A stretch of 26,093 nucleotides of DNA from the NCBI GenBank assembly GCA_001804165.1, contig MHFL01000022.1:30231-56323 (forward strand), given 5' to 3'. The position numbers and the translations under genes were made by a program. Under the pieces are notes generated by a model. The model was given only the letters and a program-made list of their open reading frames with translations. It was not told the origin of the DNA and did no database searches. Positions 1 to 7,722 of this stretch are shown one piece after another. Source of the stretch: Omnitrophica bacterium RIFCSPLOWO2_01_FULL_45_10. GTDB lineage: Bacteria > Omnitrophota > Gorgyraeia > 2-01-FULL-45-10. Numbering within the stretch: the stretch's first letter is position 1; each line of letters begins with the position of its first letter.

Positions 1-145
1 TCGCGATCTCTACGGTTTTATCCTGGCTGTATCCGTCAACCACGACGATCTCATTTACCCACTTTACGCTCTCGAGACAGCGTCTTATGTTCTCTTCCTC
101 GTTAAATGTTATTATGACCGCTGATATGGCCGCTTTTTCCCCCAT
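1..145 (-). CDS. WaaE-like family 2 glycosyltransferase, N-terminal fragment cut by window edge
   Basis: Only the first 48 codons are inside the window; the gene continues beyond position 1. The N-terminus reads [20 protein letters not shown], which matches the first beta strand and ITxNEE motif of the GT2 (WaaE/KdtX-like) fold, followed by [13 protein letters not shown], the usual nucleotide-binding VVDxxSxDKT segment with Gly in place of the second Asp. The ATG at 143-145 follows an AGGTGAGGG ribosome-binding site and lies 5 nt after the stop of the upstream paralogue, so the two are in one transcript. It is the third member of a tandem set with the genes at 151-933 and 1359-2120. Donor and acceptor are unknown. 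Confidence 0.8.
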   Translation of the reverse strand, partial: MGEKAAISAVIITFNEEENIRRCLESVKWVNEIVVVDGYSQDKTVEIA

Positions 146-150
146 TTCCC

Positions 151-933
151 TCACCTGAATTTTAATTCCCTGTATTTCGCGTAACTGACTATCTGATACA
201 GCGAAGCTAAACATGCGATCATAAACCCTATGAAGCCATCCCTATACCCTTTTTTAAAAAAGAAGGTTCTTACGAATCTATCCATGACGCGCCATACCGC
301 GTGGACGAAGTTCATCTTATACGCCGCCTTTTTAGGATCTTTAAGGTATAACTTACGCCACTTTACCGCCTCAAGCGTAGTCTGAGCGTTGAATTTCTTC
401 AAAAAATCTTCCCAGTCATCATAGGTATAATGGTTGATGTCATTTTCAAGAAATGAACGCGTTCCGCCCATCATTATGGATCGCGGATGAACTTCGGCCT
501 CTTCCCATTTGAATTTATCTTTTTTGAACAGTTTCATCTGGGCGGCAGGGTATAATCCCCCGCCTTTAATCCAGTAATCACCGATGAAATTCTTGCGCGG
601 GATAATAAAGATACTGCATTCCGGATCTTTGAACAACTTCTCACTTATCTCTTCTTTTAGTCCATCCGTAACCCTTTCATCCGCGTCTAAGCTCAAGATC
701 CACTCATTTGAGGCCTGCGAGTACGCCCAATTTCTATGCCTGCCCTCGATATCCATCTTTCTTAAGAACACTTTCGCGCCCAGCGCCTTCGCAAGCTCAG
801 GCGTTTTATCGCTCGATTCATCGTCCACTACAATAATCTCATCGACCCACCCCTGAACAGATTTTATGCAGTCTGAAATCCTTTTCTCCTCATTTTTTGT
901 TATGATAACCGCTGATATAGATAACTTATCCAT
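151..933 (-). CDS. WaaE-like family 2 glycosyltransferase
   Basis: A 260-aa predicted cytoplasmic or membrane-associated GT-A glycosyltransferase acting in glycan assembly. From the chosen start [16 protein letters not shown] the protein shows the ITKNEE strand, [12 protein letters not shown], and SLDADER (the DxD metal/nucleotide site). The C-terminal third is basic and ends in a hydrophobic or amphipathic segment ([11 protein letters not shown]...) that may dock on the membrane. The longest open frame starts at a TTG at 969; I prefer the ATG at 933, because the paralogue at 1359-2120 begins with the same MDK residues, but the ATG at 942 is also possible and no strong Shine-Dalgarno decides. 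It sits downstream of a 425-nt non-coding gap holding repeats and 5 nt before the next paralogue. The WaaE family adds glucose to heptose in LPS cores; the actual sugar here cannot be read from sequence. Confidence 0.85.
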   Translation of the reverse strand: MDKLSISAVIITKNEEKRISDCIKSVQGWVDEIIVVDDESSDKTPELAKALGAKVFLRKMDIEGRHRNWAYSQASNEWILSLDADERVTDGLKEEISEKLFKDPECSIFIIPRKNFIGDYWIKGGGLYPAAQMKLFKKDKFKWEEAEVHPRSIMMGGTRSFLENDINHYTYDDWEDFLKKFNAQTTLEAVKWRKLYLKDPKKAAYKMNFVHAVWRVMDRFVRTFFFKKGYRDGFIGFMIACLASLYQIVSYAKYRELKFR

Positions 934-1022
934 ATATTTCATCCCAGAAGTAAAATCACTTATGTCCAAATTAAACCATAACTCCCGACGGAACCTCTAT
1001 TATGAGATTCGATCTTTGGCTA

Positions 1023-1110
1023 CCCCTCACCCTTGCCCTCTCCCCTAAAGGGGGGAGGGGATTTCCTCATAATTTCCTCTCCCCCGAAGGGGGAGAGGAT
1101 TAAGGTGAGT
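1023..1110. repeat. REP-like nested double hairpin (CTCACCC-type palindromic repeat)
   Basis: Two GC-rich hairpins sit back to back inside an outer inverted repeat. Hairpin 1 is 1036-1045 pairing with 1050-1059 (10 bp, one G-U, loop TAAA). Hairpin 2 is CCTCTCCCCC (1076-1085) pairing perfectly with 1089-1098 around a GAA loop. The outer arms are CTCACC (1026-1031) with GGTGAG (1104-1109), extended by TT/AA after one bulged base. This is the layout of the dispersed CTCACCC-type extragenic palindromes seen in many bacterial genomes. No T tract follows on either strand, so it does not look like an intrinsic terminator. Copy number elsewhere in the genome cannot be seen. Confidence 0.75.
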
Positions 1111-1136
1111 GGGAAATTACGCTAATTTGGACAGCA

Positions 1137-1280
1137 ATGAAGCAAAATATTTTGCAAACTGTAGGCGGCCAATGGCAGGATGCCCTTGAGGCGTATAAAT
1201 TTTGCCAAGCCGACATTACCAATAAAGATATTTTGAGTGGTTTTACAGTAAAACATATTAAGCGCATAAATAGTTCCTAA
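1137..1280 (+). other. Possible 47-codon small ORF overlapping the inverted repeat
   Basis: Opposite to every other gene, an ATG at 1137-1139 opens 47 codons to TAA at 1278-1280. The product starts MKQNILQTVGGQWQDALEAY and ends in a basic KHIKRINSS. The residue mix looks protein-like, and the frame stays open upstream back to 1104. No Shine-Dalgarno sequence is visible, and much of the frame lies in the left arm of an inverted repeat, so it may be a gene remnant carried by the element or a chance frame. I do not recognise the sequence. Confidence 0.2.
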
Positions 1281-1365
1281 TTAATAATCCTTGAAGGCAA
1301 AATTAGACGAAAGGGCACCTGCCGTCAGCCGCCAAAAATATCAATTGCGCAAAATATTTTACTTC
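1139..1365. mobile_element. MITE-like imperfect long inverted-repeat element
   Basis: The left arm (1139-1206) and right arm (1296-1365) are imperfect reverse complements around an 89-nt centre. Matching blocks are: GAAG at 1139-1142 with CTTC at 1362-1365; AAAATATTTTGC at 1144-1155 with 1349-1360; GGCGGC at 1164-1169 with 1328-1333; GGCAGGATGCCCTT at 1174-1187 with 1311-1323 (one bulge); AATTTTGCC at 1198-1206 with 1296-1304. The right end reaches into the stop codon of the glycosyltransferase gene at 1359. No transposase is present. It could be a miniature inverted-repeat element, the remnant of a larger element, or a structured RNA read through in the operon. The rest of the 934-1358 gap, outside this and the REP-like unit, shows nothing I can name. 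Confidence 0.5.
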
Positions 1366-2120
1366 TCATTTCGCAGCATCTCCCAATACTTCGCGTAACT
1401 TAAGACCTGATAGAGCCCGCTTGAGTATGAAACCATCAGACCTAAAAATCCATCCCTAAAACCCTGCTTTAAAATGTAGGCGCGTAAAAATCTATCCACA
1501 AATTTTCTGTACATCTTTAAAAATCCTATCTTGCGCCTTTCCTTAAACCACTTCTTCGCTTCTAATGTAGTCTGATTGTTTAAACTTTTAAAGAAGTCAT
1601 CGAAATCCCTGTATGAATAGTGGATTATGTCTTTTTGAAGACGGTCGTAATTTTCTTCTTCGATGTATACGCGCGGGTGCACCTCTGCTTCTTCGTATCT
1701 GAATTTGTCCTTTTTAAAAAGCCGTATCTTTCCCGCAGGATACCACCCGCCGTATCTGATCCACCTTGAGCCGATATATGTCTTTATCGGAATGGCGTAA
1801 GCATAGCGCCTTATGGGTTTGCTAAAAAGCTCCGTCAATTCATCTCTCAACGCTTCACTTACCCTTTCATCGGCGTCGAGACTTAAGACCCATTCATTCC
1901 TCGCGAGACTATACGCGTAATTTCTGTGAGCCCCCTCTATCTCCATCTTCTTTAAGAATACCTTGTCTGTGGACTGCCGCGCTATTACCTCCGTCTTATC
2001 GGTTGAGTAATCATCGACAACGACAACTTCATCCGCCCAGACGGCGCTCTTGAGGCAGTCCGCTATATTATCTTCTTCGTTCTTCGTTATCACGACTACC
2101 GTTACAGGAACCTTATCCAT
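1359..2120 (-). CDS. WaaE-like family 2 glycosyltransferase
   Basis: A 253-aa GT-A glycosyltransferase, paralogue of the genes at 151-933 and 1-145. Motifs in order are VVITKNEE, VVVVDDYSTDKT and SLDADER, then a shared central pattern (GGWYPAGKIRLFKKDKF, AEVHPR) and a C-terminal GFRDGFLGLM hydrophobic patch. The open frame can start at 2156, overlapping the upstream gene by 23 nt, but the ATG at 2120 has a GAGAGG ribosome-binding site 9 nt before it and gives the same MDK N-terminus as the downstream paralogue, so I use it. It begins 13 nt after the stop of the GT2 at 2134. Its final codon and stop lie inside the right arm of the inverted-repeat element. Linkage specificity is unknown. Confidence 0.87.
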   Translation of the reverse strand: MDKVPVTVVVITKNEEDNIADCLKSAVWADEVVVVDDYSTDKTEVIARQSTDKVFLKKMEIEGAHRNYAYSLARNEWVLSLDADERVSEALRDELTELFSKPIRRYAYAIPIKTYIGSRWIRYGGWYPAGKIRLFKKDKFRYEEAEVHPRVYIEEENYDRLQKDIIHYSYRDFDDFFKSLNNQTTLEAKKWFKERRKIGFLKMYRKFVDRFLRAYILKQGFRDGFLGLMVSYSSGLYQVLSYAKYWEMLRNEK

Positions 2121-2133
2121 GAAATGGGGCCTC

Positions 2134-3171
2134 TCAATAATAACTGACCCTGGCATTATGCAGGAAACTTAAACCCCTTAATAACCTGTAAGCGCCTTCG
2201 CTTCCGACAAATATCTCATTGAATTTTTTCTTTTTCTTTAATACCACAAAAATAGAATTCAGATAAAACCATTTTTGGGAAAATCTTATAATTTGAATGT
2301 TGGAATGTTTGGGCACGTCAATCGCTTCCTTCGAGAAATACCATATCCAATTGCCTTCTCTTGCCAATTTCAGAGATTCCGATCTTAACTTTTCCAAGAC
2401 GTTGTCATCATACCAATCAAGGATATACGCTATCCTTTTCGATTTGCCCCACCTGAACTCGTATATCTGGCTATTTCTTTTGAATTCTTCATCGAATGTC
2501 TTCAAGTGATTAAATGACGCGTTTTCGCGATGATAGACATAAGCGCCGCAGGCCCTCACGCATCTATAACCTTCCTTAACCGCCCTTCGGGAAAAATCTG
2601 TATCCTCGAAGTTCCCCATACCGTAAATTTCATCAAACAATCCAATTTTATTGATAACTTCCCTTTTTATGAGCATGCAAAATCCAAGCGCTGCTCCGAC
2701 CTCCACAGACTCTTCCGTCTCACTTTTAAGTTTTTCCGCGAATAGTTCAATTGGCTCTCCTTTTTCAGGACGCTGACCCAGACTATTGGATGAAGGATTC
2801 ACTATTCCTATATCGCTTTTGCTCTCCGCGACGCTAATCATTGTTTTGAGCCATCCCTTCATAACGAGTGTATCGTTATTTAATATGCAGATATAAGGCG
2901 CGCTTGAAAGGCCTATGCCTTGATTCACTGCTTTTATAAATCCTATGTTCTTATCGTTTCTAACCGAAAGGATCTTTGCGCCTTCCCCGCTGCTGGAATT
3001 TATGTCAAATTTTTTCTCAAGAGCTATGAGATATTCTTCGGTCTCATCGCTGCTTGCGTTATCAATGATTATGATCCTAAAAGGATAGGATGTGTTCTTA
3101 AGGATGGCATCTATGCAGTCCTTCGTAAGGGCCGATTGATTCCAGACCGGTATAATAATGTCGCATCTCAT
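2134..3171 (-). CDS. Family 2 glycosyltransferase (rhamnosyltransferase-like) with C-terminal extension
   Basis: A 345-aa enzyme. The first ~240 residues are a GT2 domain of the type common among O-antigen rhamnosyltransferases: CDIIIPVWNQ at the N-terminus, IIIIDNASSDET, NND at about 98-100 (DxD equivalent), and FEDTDFSRRA with YHRE (the ED base region and acceptor side). About 105 residues follow with no recognisable catalytic motif, similar in layout to the extensions of the two upstream paralogues. It starts 1 nt after the stop of the gene at 3173, so translation is probably coupled. It is the third of three tandem paralogues, which suggests duplication followed by change of linkage specificity. 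It likely adds one sugar of the repeat unit at the cytoplasmic face. Confidence 0.87.
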   Translation of the reverse strand: MRCDIIIPVWNQSALTKDCIDAILKNTSYPFRIIIIDNASSDETEEYLIALEKKFDINSSSGEGAKILSVRNDKNIGFIKAVNQGIGLSSAPYICILNNDTLVMKGWLKTMISVAESKSDIGIVNPSSNSLGQRPEKGEPIELFAEKLKSETEESVEVGAALGFCMLIKREVINKIGLFDEIYGMGNFEDTDFSRRAVKEGYRCVRACGAYVYHRENASFNHLKTFDEEFKRNSQIYEFRWGKSKRIAYILDWYDDNVLEKLRSESLKLAREGNWIWYFSKEAIDVPKHSNIQIIRFSQKWFYLNSIFVVLKKKKKFNEIFVGSEGAYRLLRGLSFLHNARVSYY

Positions 3172-3172
3172 A

Positions 3173-4243
3173 TCAGACTTTCGAGGTTACATCCACTATC
3201 TCGTCGATTCTATCGTTATCCTTTTCTATATCTATAAAAAAGCTCGGCGCGCCTGCCTTGGATAATATCCTGCTTAACTTAATATCGTCGCTAAATACCA
3301 AATTATAGCGCTTGGGCTCCTTCTTCATTTTATTAAAAAAAACGACCGTTGGGAAAAATGGCCTGTAAAAAAGGCGCGGGAACGCATGTTGTCTTATGTT
3401 GATATGCTCAAAGGGGACGGTGTTGACAGGATTCCATAGATACACTATGTGCTGTTTTCTTGCGAGAGAAAAAAGGATATGCGATAATTTATTTTCATTC
3501 ACTGTTTTTGAGACGATGAAAACTATTTTCAGTCTCCTGCCCCATTTTGAGTAAAAGAGCGTTTTATTATTCTCGTGAAGGGCGCGCCGCTCCCTGTCCT
3601 CAAAGAGCGCGGAGAAGGTCGAATCGCGAAGATGCTCAACGAAGACCTCATTTGCCCTCACGCACTTGAACCCCTCCCTGCTCGCTCTTACGGAGTAATC
3701 GTCGTCGTCGTAATAGCCGAGCCCGTAAGACTCATCGAAGAGGCCTATCTTCTCCACTACGCTCCTCTTTATCAAAATACAGTATCCTCTGCAGAAATCT
3801 ATCTCGACAAAACGTTTTCCTGATTCTATCTTTTTTTTGATATCAAATCTGGGGTTGACCAAGCCGATCTCTTTTTCCAATTCCGCTACATCTATCAGTT
3901 TAGAAAGCCAATCGTCTGTTCTAACTACGGTATCATTATTCATTATGCATATATACGGGCTTAAAGACAGCTTCAGCCCCTGATTTACGGCCTTAACCCA
4001 TCCTTTATTAGAATTGTTATGAATGACTATCGCCTCCCGAATCTTCTTTTTCGCGTCGGCCTGGGCTTGATGAGAGACATAGAGCGAGTCGAGAAAATCC
4101 CTTGTTTCGCGATCACTTCCGTTATCAATCAGGATCAGGTTTGACTCAGTATCCGTGCGCTCATATATGCTCCCTAAACAGTTCTTTGTCACGTCGAGTC
4201 TGTTAAAGACAGGGATTATTATATCGCACTGTGCCAACTTCAT
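3173..4243 (-). CDS. Family 2 glycosyltransferase (rhamnosyltransferase-like) with C-terminal extension
   Basis: A 356-aa GT2 enzyme, middle member of a tandem triplet. It shows CDIIIPVFNRLDVTKNC, LILIDNGSDRET, NND at about 102-104, YDDDDYSVRA and VEHLRDS. After about residue 235 comes an extension that begins WGRRLKIVFIVSK and carries an HINIRQHAFPRLF segment matched in the neighbour (HQNIRISYFKLPK). The open frame reaches 4294, but the ATG at 4243 makes an ATGA overlap with the upstream stop, has GGGAAAG just before it, and gives the family-typical N-terminus, so the extra 17 codons are rejected. Sugar and linkage are unknown. Confidence 0.87.
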   Translation of the reverse strand: MKLAQCDIIIPVFNRLDVTKNCLGSIYERTDTESNLILIDNGSDRETRDFLDSLYVSHQAQADAKKKIREAIVIHNNSNKGWVKAVNQGLKLSLSPYICIMNNDTVVRTDDWLSKLIDVAELEKEIGLVNPRFDIKKKIESGKRFVEIDFCRGYCILIKRSVVEKIGLFDESYGLGYYDDDDYSVRASREGFKCVRANEVFVEHLRDSTFSALFEDRERRALHENNKTLFYSKWGRRLKIVFIVSKTVNENKLSHILFSLARKQHIVYLWNPVNTVPFEHINIRQHAFPRLFYRPFFPTVVFFNKMKKEPKRYNLVFSDDIKLSRILSKAGAPSFFIDIEKDNDRIDEIVDVTSKV

Positions 4244-5385
4244 CTTCTTTCCCTCTTTATAGAAAGCGCCGCCTTTCTTCCCTTCTCCTGACAATCGTTT
4301 ATACCCTCTCCGAGAAGCATTTTAACCGTATTCGAGCCAATGAGTTTGGCAAACGGCGATATGAATTTTGCGAGACGCTCATCAGGCGTAAAAATAGCAT
4401 CAAATTTTTTATCCCGCATTCTTAATCTTTCAAGAATCTTGCAGACAATCGCTGATTGAAATAGGGCCTTCGGCAATTTGAAATAAGAGATTCTGATATT
4501 TTGATGAGGAGGAAGTTTGGTTTCCTCCAAAATCTTGCCTATAATTTTTTGCGGCTCCTTTGATCTCTCTTTGAAATTTATCCACAAGTTCACCCAAGAC
4601 CATTCTCTGGCAAGGCCGTAGGCGAAGCCTATAAGGCGCGATAATGTGCCGATTTCCAAATCATCCATAGAGACCGCTATGCCGATGCGCAAGTGCCTTC
4701 CCCATTTATCAAAATAAATTTTTTGATTTCGTCTCACCCATTCTTCCCTGTCGCCTGATCTGTTAAATGATCCGTGCTGACGATGGTATACGTAAGAATC
4801 TTTTATCGCCACGCACCTATAGCCGGCTAGATGGGCGCGCATAGAATAATCTGTGTCGTCATAGCCTCCTAGCCCGAAAGACTCGTCTAAAAGTCCAACT
4901 CTATCGATCATCTTTCTTTTTATGAGCATGCAGAACCCCTGGCACTGGTTCATCTCCATATATTTACCCCTGTCTCTGGACAGGATTTGAGCGTATTCAT
5001 CGAGCGGCATATTGCCATGCCCGTCACACTGGGGATTTACAAGGCCTACCTCATCATGACTGTCGGCAAACTCTATCATCCTTTCGAGCCATCCTGGCGC
5101 GGGTATGGTATCATTATTCATTATACAAACATATGGGCTATCAGAATGTTTCAGGCCCTGATTAACCGCCTTCACGAACCCTAAATTTTCGTCATTATTC
5201 ACCAGCATTACTTCCTTGGGCCGATTTTTTTCCAGATTCTTAAGATAATTTTTAGTCTCGAATTCGCTGCCATTATCTATTAATATTAGTCTGTAGGGAT
5301 AATGCGTATTTTTTAAAATAGCATCTACGCACTCTTTTGTAAATTCCAACTGATCCCATACCGGTATTATTATATCGCACTTCAT
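4240..5385 (-). CDS. Family 2 glycosyltransferase (rhamnosyltransferase-like) with C-terminal extension
   Basis: A 381-aa enzyme, the first and longest of three tandem GT2 paralogues. The GT-A domain shows CDIIIPVWDQ, LILIDNGSEFET, NND at 90-92, YDDTDYSMRAH at 175-185 and YVYHRQHGSF. From about residue 230 an extension runs to the C-terminus, opening with GRHLRIGIAVS and containing FDAIFTPDERLAKF, which loosely recalls the first half of a GT-B fold; that comparison is inference. The start ATG overlaps the GT9 stop (ATGA at 5382-5385), and its own stop overlaps the next start in the same way. The enzyme probably extends the lipid-linked oligosaccharide at the inner face of the membrane. Confidence 0.87.
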   Translation of the reverse strand: MKCDIIIPVWDQLEFTKECVDAILKNTHYPYRLILIDNGSEFETKNYLKNLEKNRPKEVMLVNNDENLGFVKAVNQGLKHSDSPYVCIMNNDTIPAPGWLERMIEFADSHDEVGLVNPQCDGHGNMPLDEYAQILSRDRGKYMEMNQCQGFCMLIKRKMIDRVGLLDESFGLGGYDDTDYSMRAHLAGYRCVAIKDSYVYHRQHGSFNRSGDREEWVRRNQKIYFDKWGRHLRIGIAVSMDDLEIGTLSRLIGFAYGLAREWSWVNLWINFKERSKEPQKIIGKILEETKLPPHQNIRISYFKLPKALFQSAIVCKILERLRMRDKKFDAIFTPDERLAKFISPFAKLIGSNTVKMLLGEGINDCQEKGRKAALSIKRERR

Positions 5386-6473
5386 CGTAAGGATAGGCCG
5401 TCCTCGACAATTTTCAGCACCTTGTCGCTATCTATCTTTTTAAGACAGTCATGGGTTTCGCAAGCCTTATGTTTAAAATTCCTGTAACATGGCCGACAGT
5501 TTACGCCATCAGCTGTAACGACCTTGTCGCGGTCCGATGGCGGATATGGGCCATAAACATTGCTATCCACTGGGCCAAATATTGAAACAGTCTTCACCTT
5601 TTGGCTGACGGCTATATGAAGTATACCTCCGTCATTGCACAATATAAGGTTGCATCTTTTAATGAGCGCTATAGACCGTGGAAGCTCTAACCTGCCGCAT
5701 AGATTTATAACGTTGCCGCCCAAGGCTGTCTCTATTGGTTTACAAATATTCGATTCTTCTTGAGACCCAAAAATCAGAAAAAATGCCCGACTTCTTTTTC
5801 CAAGCAATTTCAACGCCACCCGGGCGAAATTTGCCGGATCCCACCTTCGATAAACAGCATTATTTCCCCAGCTCTTCCCTCCGCCCGGAGCCAGGCCTAT
5901 CAATTCTTTGGTCAACAGATTATTTTCGCTCAAGAAATCTTGAGACCATCGTTCGAGCTCACCAGATAAAGTAACCTCAAGATTCTTATCGTCGAAGGTT
6001 TTTATGCCGACCAGCGCCAAAATGTCAAGATAGTGTTCGACTACATGCCTGTCATAAAAACCGGGTATATCCAATTTATCGGTCAAAAACCTGCCTCGCC
6101 CCCTATAATTGAACCCTATGCGTTTTTTAATGCCGGCTGTTTTCAGAAGCAATGAGATTTGATGCCCTAACGATAGATCGACGACCAGGTTGTATCGATT
6201 TCTTTTTATTTCTTTCATGAATCCTATAATTTTTTTGCCGAATTCGATTCCCGAATTCTTGAGCGCTGATCTGAATTCATCCTTCTCAAACACTATCACA
6301 TTATTGATATTTTTATTGTTACGGAGCAAGCATTGTGTTCTCGCATTGCACATATAGTCTATTTTAGCGGTTGGAAAGTTACTCCTAAGCGTTTTGAGAA
6401 GCGGGGTGGAAAATAATAGATCCCCTATGCCGAAGGTATTCACAACAAGTATCTTATCGTATCCTTTGTTCAT
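5382..6473 (-). CDS. Family 9 glycosyltransferase (heptosyltransferase-like)
   Basis: A 363-aa GT-B enzyme of the ADP-heptose:LPS heptosyltransferase family. The N-terminal domain opens with ILVVNTFGIGDLLFSTPLL, the family glycine/asp signature. The C-terminal domain has IGLAPGGGKSW, the LCGRLELPRSIALIKRC helix and CNDGGILHIAVSQKVKTVSIFGP, the donor-binding region. Near the C-terminus four cysteines (about C326, C329, C338, C343) sit in a CRPC...C...C arrangement seen in many distant GT9 members, possibly a metal site. It overlaps the ligase gene by 20 nt and the next GT2 by 4 nt. With an HddA-like kinase in the same locus, a heptose donor is plausible but not shown. Confidence 0.88.
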   Translation of the reverse strand: MNKGYDKILVVNTFGIGDLLFSTPLLKTLRSNFPTAKIDYMCNARTQCLLRNNKNINNVIVFEKDEFRSALKNSGIEFGKKIIGFMKEIKRNRYNLVVDLSLGHQISLLLKTAGIKKRIGFNYRGRGRFLTDKLDIPGFYDRHVVEHYLDILALVGIKTFDDKNLEVTLSGELERWSQDFLSENNLLTKELIGLAPGGGKSWGNNAVYRRWDPANFARVALKLLGKRSRAFFLIFGSQEESNICKPIETALGGNVINLCGRLELPRSIALIKRCNLILCNDGGILHIAVSQKVKTVSIFGPVDSNVYGPYPPSDRDKVVTADGVNCRPCYRNFKHKACETHDCLKKIDSDKVLKIVEDGLSLR

Positions 6474-7722
6474 CAGTCGCCTGCCTCGGGTTCATGCCCC
6501 TTAAACTCATCATTATGCCCAAAGAAAACCAAAATAAAGTAACCAGCGGGAGGGATTGCAGGTTAGTATCGAAAAAACTGTGGGTTAAAAAAGCCAGCAA
6601 TCCGCCCGCCAGGCCAAGAGATAGATATTTATACCATGGGTCGGAACACTCTTTAAAATATCTGAAAACGGACCTGAACGCGCTGCCGATTAACAGCAAA
6701 AAAGCCGTCAAGCCTATGATGCCGGTGTCCGCGGCAATCTGCAGGAATCCATTATGAAAATGACTGCCTCGTTCATTTTTATATTCATCTTCCCGCAATT
6801 CCTTGAATTTGAGAAAGGAGGTATTGAGACCATTTCCTATGATAGGGTGATCCGAAAATATCTTCCATCCAATGCGCCACATATAAAACCTATCCTGCAT
6901 GCTACTGAAGCCAAGTATGTCCTCGGTTCGCGTCTTAGGCAAAAGGGCCATCGATATGACCATGATCGAAAAAAGCAATACTATAATCGCTTTTTTCTTC
7001 TGAATGAAAAGTATTGAAATAAAGGAAATCAAAACTCCCAGCCATGAACTCCTTGTATTTGTCAGATAGAATAAAAATGAGAATGGGCCTAAAAATGCGC
7101 CCAACATTAGCCGCATATTGTTCTTGGTGCCCCAAAGAAAAAGGCATAAGGCGCTCATGAGCGCGATCACCATCCATGCGGATAGGTCGTTCGGGAACGG
7201 AAATGGGCCTGTGGGAAAGCCGAGATAATCCATTCTACGATCCGTTAAGGGCGCGAACTTAAAAGAGGGATAGAGCCGTATCAGATCAAAATGAACTATG
7301 TAGTATTGAATATAACTATCGATCATAACTATGATGGCTGACATGAAAATAAATTTTAAAAGATTGTTTAACTTGATCTCGGTATCGATCGTCTCAACGA
7401 CAACAAAATACAACACTATATACTTCAGGCACTTGGAGAAGAGGGACACCGCGACCAACCCTTTATAGTCGGCATTTAGCATCGAGACGAGATTCACAAA
7501 AAAGAATAGTATTAACCATGCATTCAAAGGCGTATTCTTTAGTTTCAATTCCTTAAGCGCCAATTTTCTAAGCGCCCATGAAATGATGGCAACTATGATA
7601 GAAATCTCTATGATCGATTTTGAAAATGGCAGGAAGAATATCAAAATATATAAAGACCACTCTGTGATCTTGGAAAGGATATTTAAAAAAATCCGCGCAT
7701 TTTTATGTATGGTTGTTTCCAT
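6454..7722 (-). CDS. O-antigen ligase / Wzy-type polymerase family membrane protein
   Basis: A 422-aa polytopic inner-membrane protein with about ten hydrophobic helices and a large periplasmic loop before the last helices, the layout of WaaL and of some Wzy polymerases. Visible signatures are TNTRSSWLGV (R224), the IGNGLNTSF segment, and SHFHNGFLQIAADTGIIG with H321 and H323; the last is the conserved HxHN region of the Wzy_C domain involved in transfer of undecaprenyl-PP-linked glycan. The start has a GAGAAGG ribosome-binding site and overlaps the WecA-like gene by 20 nt. Ligase and polymerase roles cannot be separated by sequence alone. No second Wzy-like gene is in the window. Confidence 0.88.
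   Translation of the reverse strand: METTIHKNARIFLNILSKITEWSLYILIFFLPFSKSIIEISIIVAIISWALRKLALKELKLKNTPLNAWLILFFFVNLVSMLNADYKGLVAVSLFSKCLKYIVLYFVVVETIDTEIKLNNLLKFIFMSAIIVMIDSYIQYYIVHFDLIRLYPSFKFAPLTDRRMDYLGFPTGPFPFPNDLSAWMVIALMSALCLFLWGTKNNMRLMLGAFLGPFSFLFYLTNTRSSWLGVLISFISILFIQKKKAIIVLLFSIMVISMALLPKTRTEDILGFSSMQDRFYMWRIGWKIFSDHPIIGNGLNTSFLKFKELREDEYKNERGSHFHNGFLQIAADTGIIGLTAFLLLIGSAFRSVFRYFKECSDPWYKYLSLGLAGGLLAFLTHSFFDTNLQSLPLVTLFWFSLGIMMSLRGMNPRQATDEQRIR

Noticed and set aside
1023..1110. GC-rich hairpins as an intrinsic terminator after the GT2 gene
   Set aside because: Neither hairpin is followed by a T tract on the transcribed strand, and the paired nested layout fits a palindromic repeat better.
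1139..1365. Integron attC site
   Set aside because: Arm lengths and palindromy recalled attC, but the ends lack the RYYYAAC and GTTRRRY core sites and there is no cassette array or integrase.
4244..4294. Upstream extension of the GT2 at 3173 (17 extra codons)
   Set aside because: The added residues are lysine/glycine-rich, unlike the family, and the ATGA overlap with a GGGAAAG site supports the ATG at 4243.
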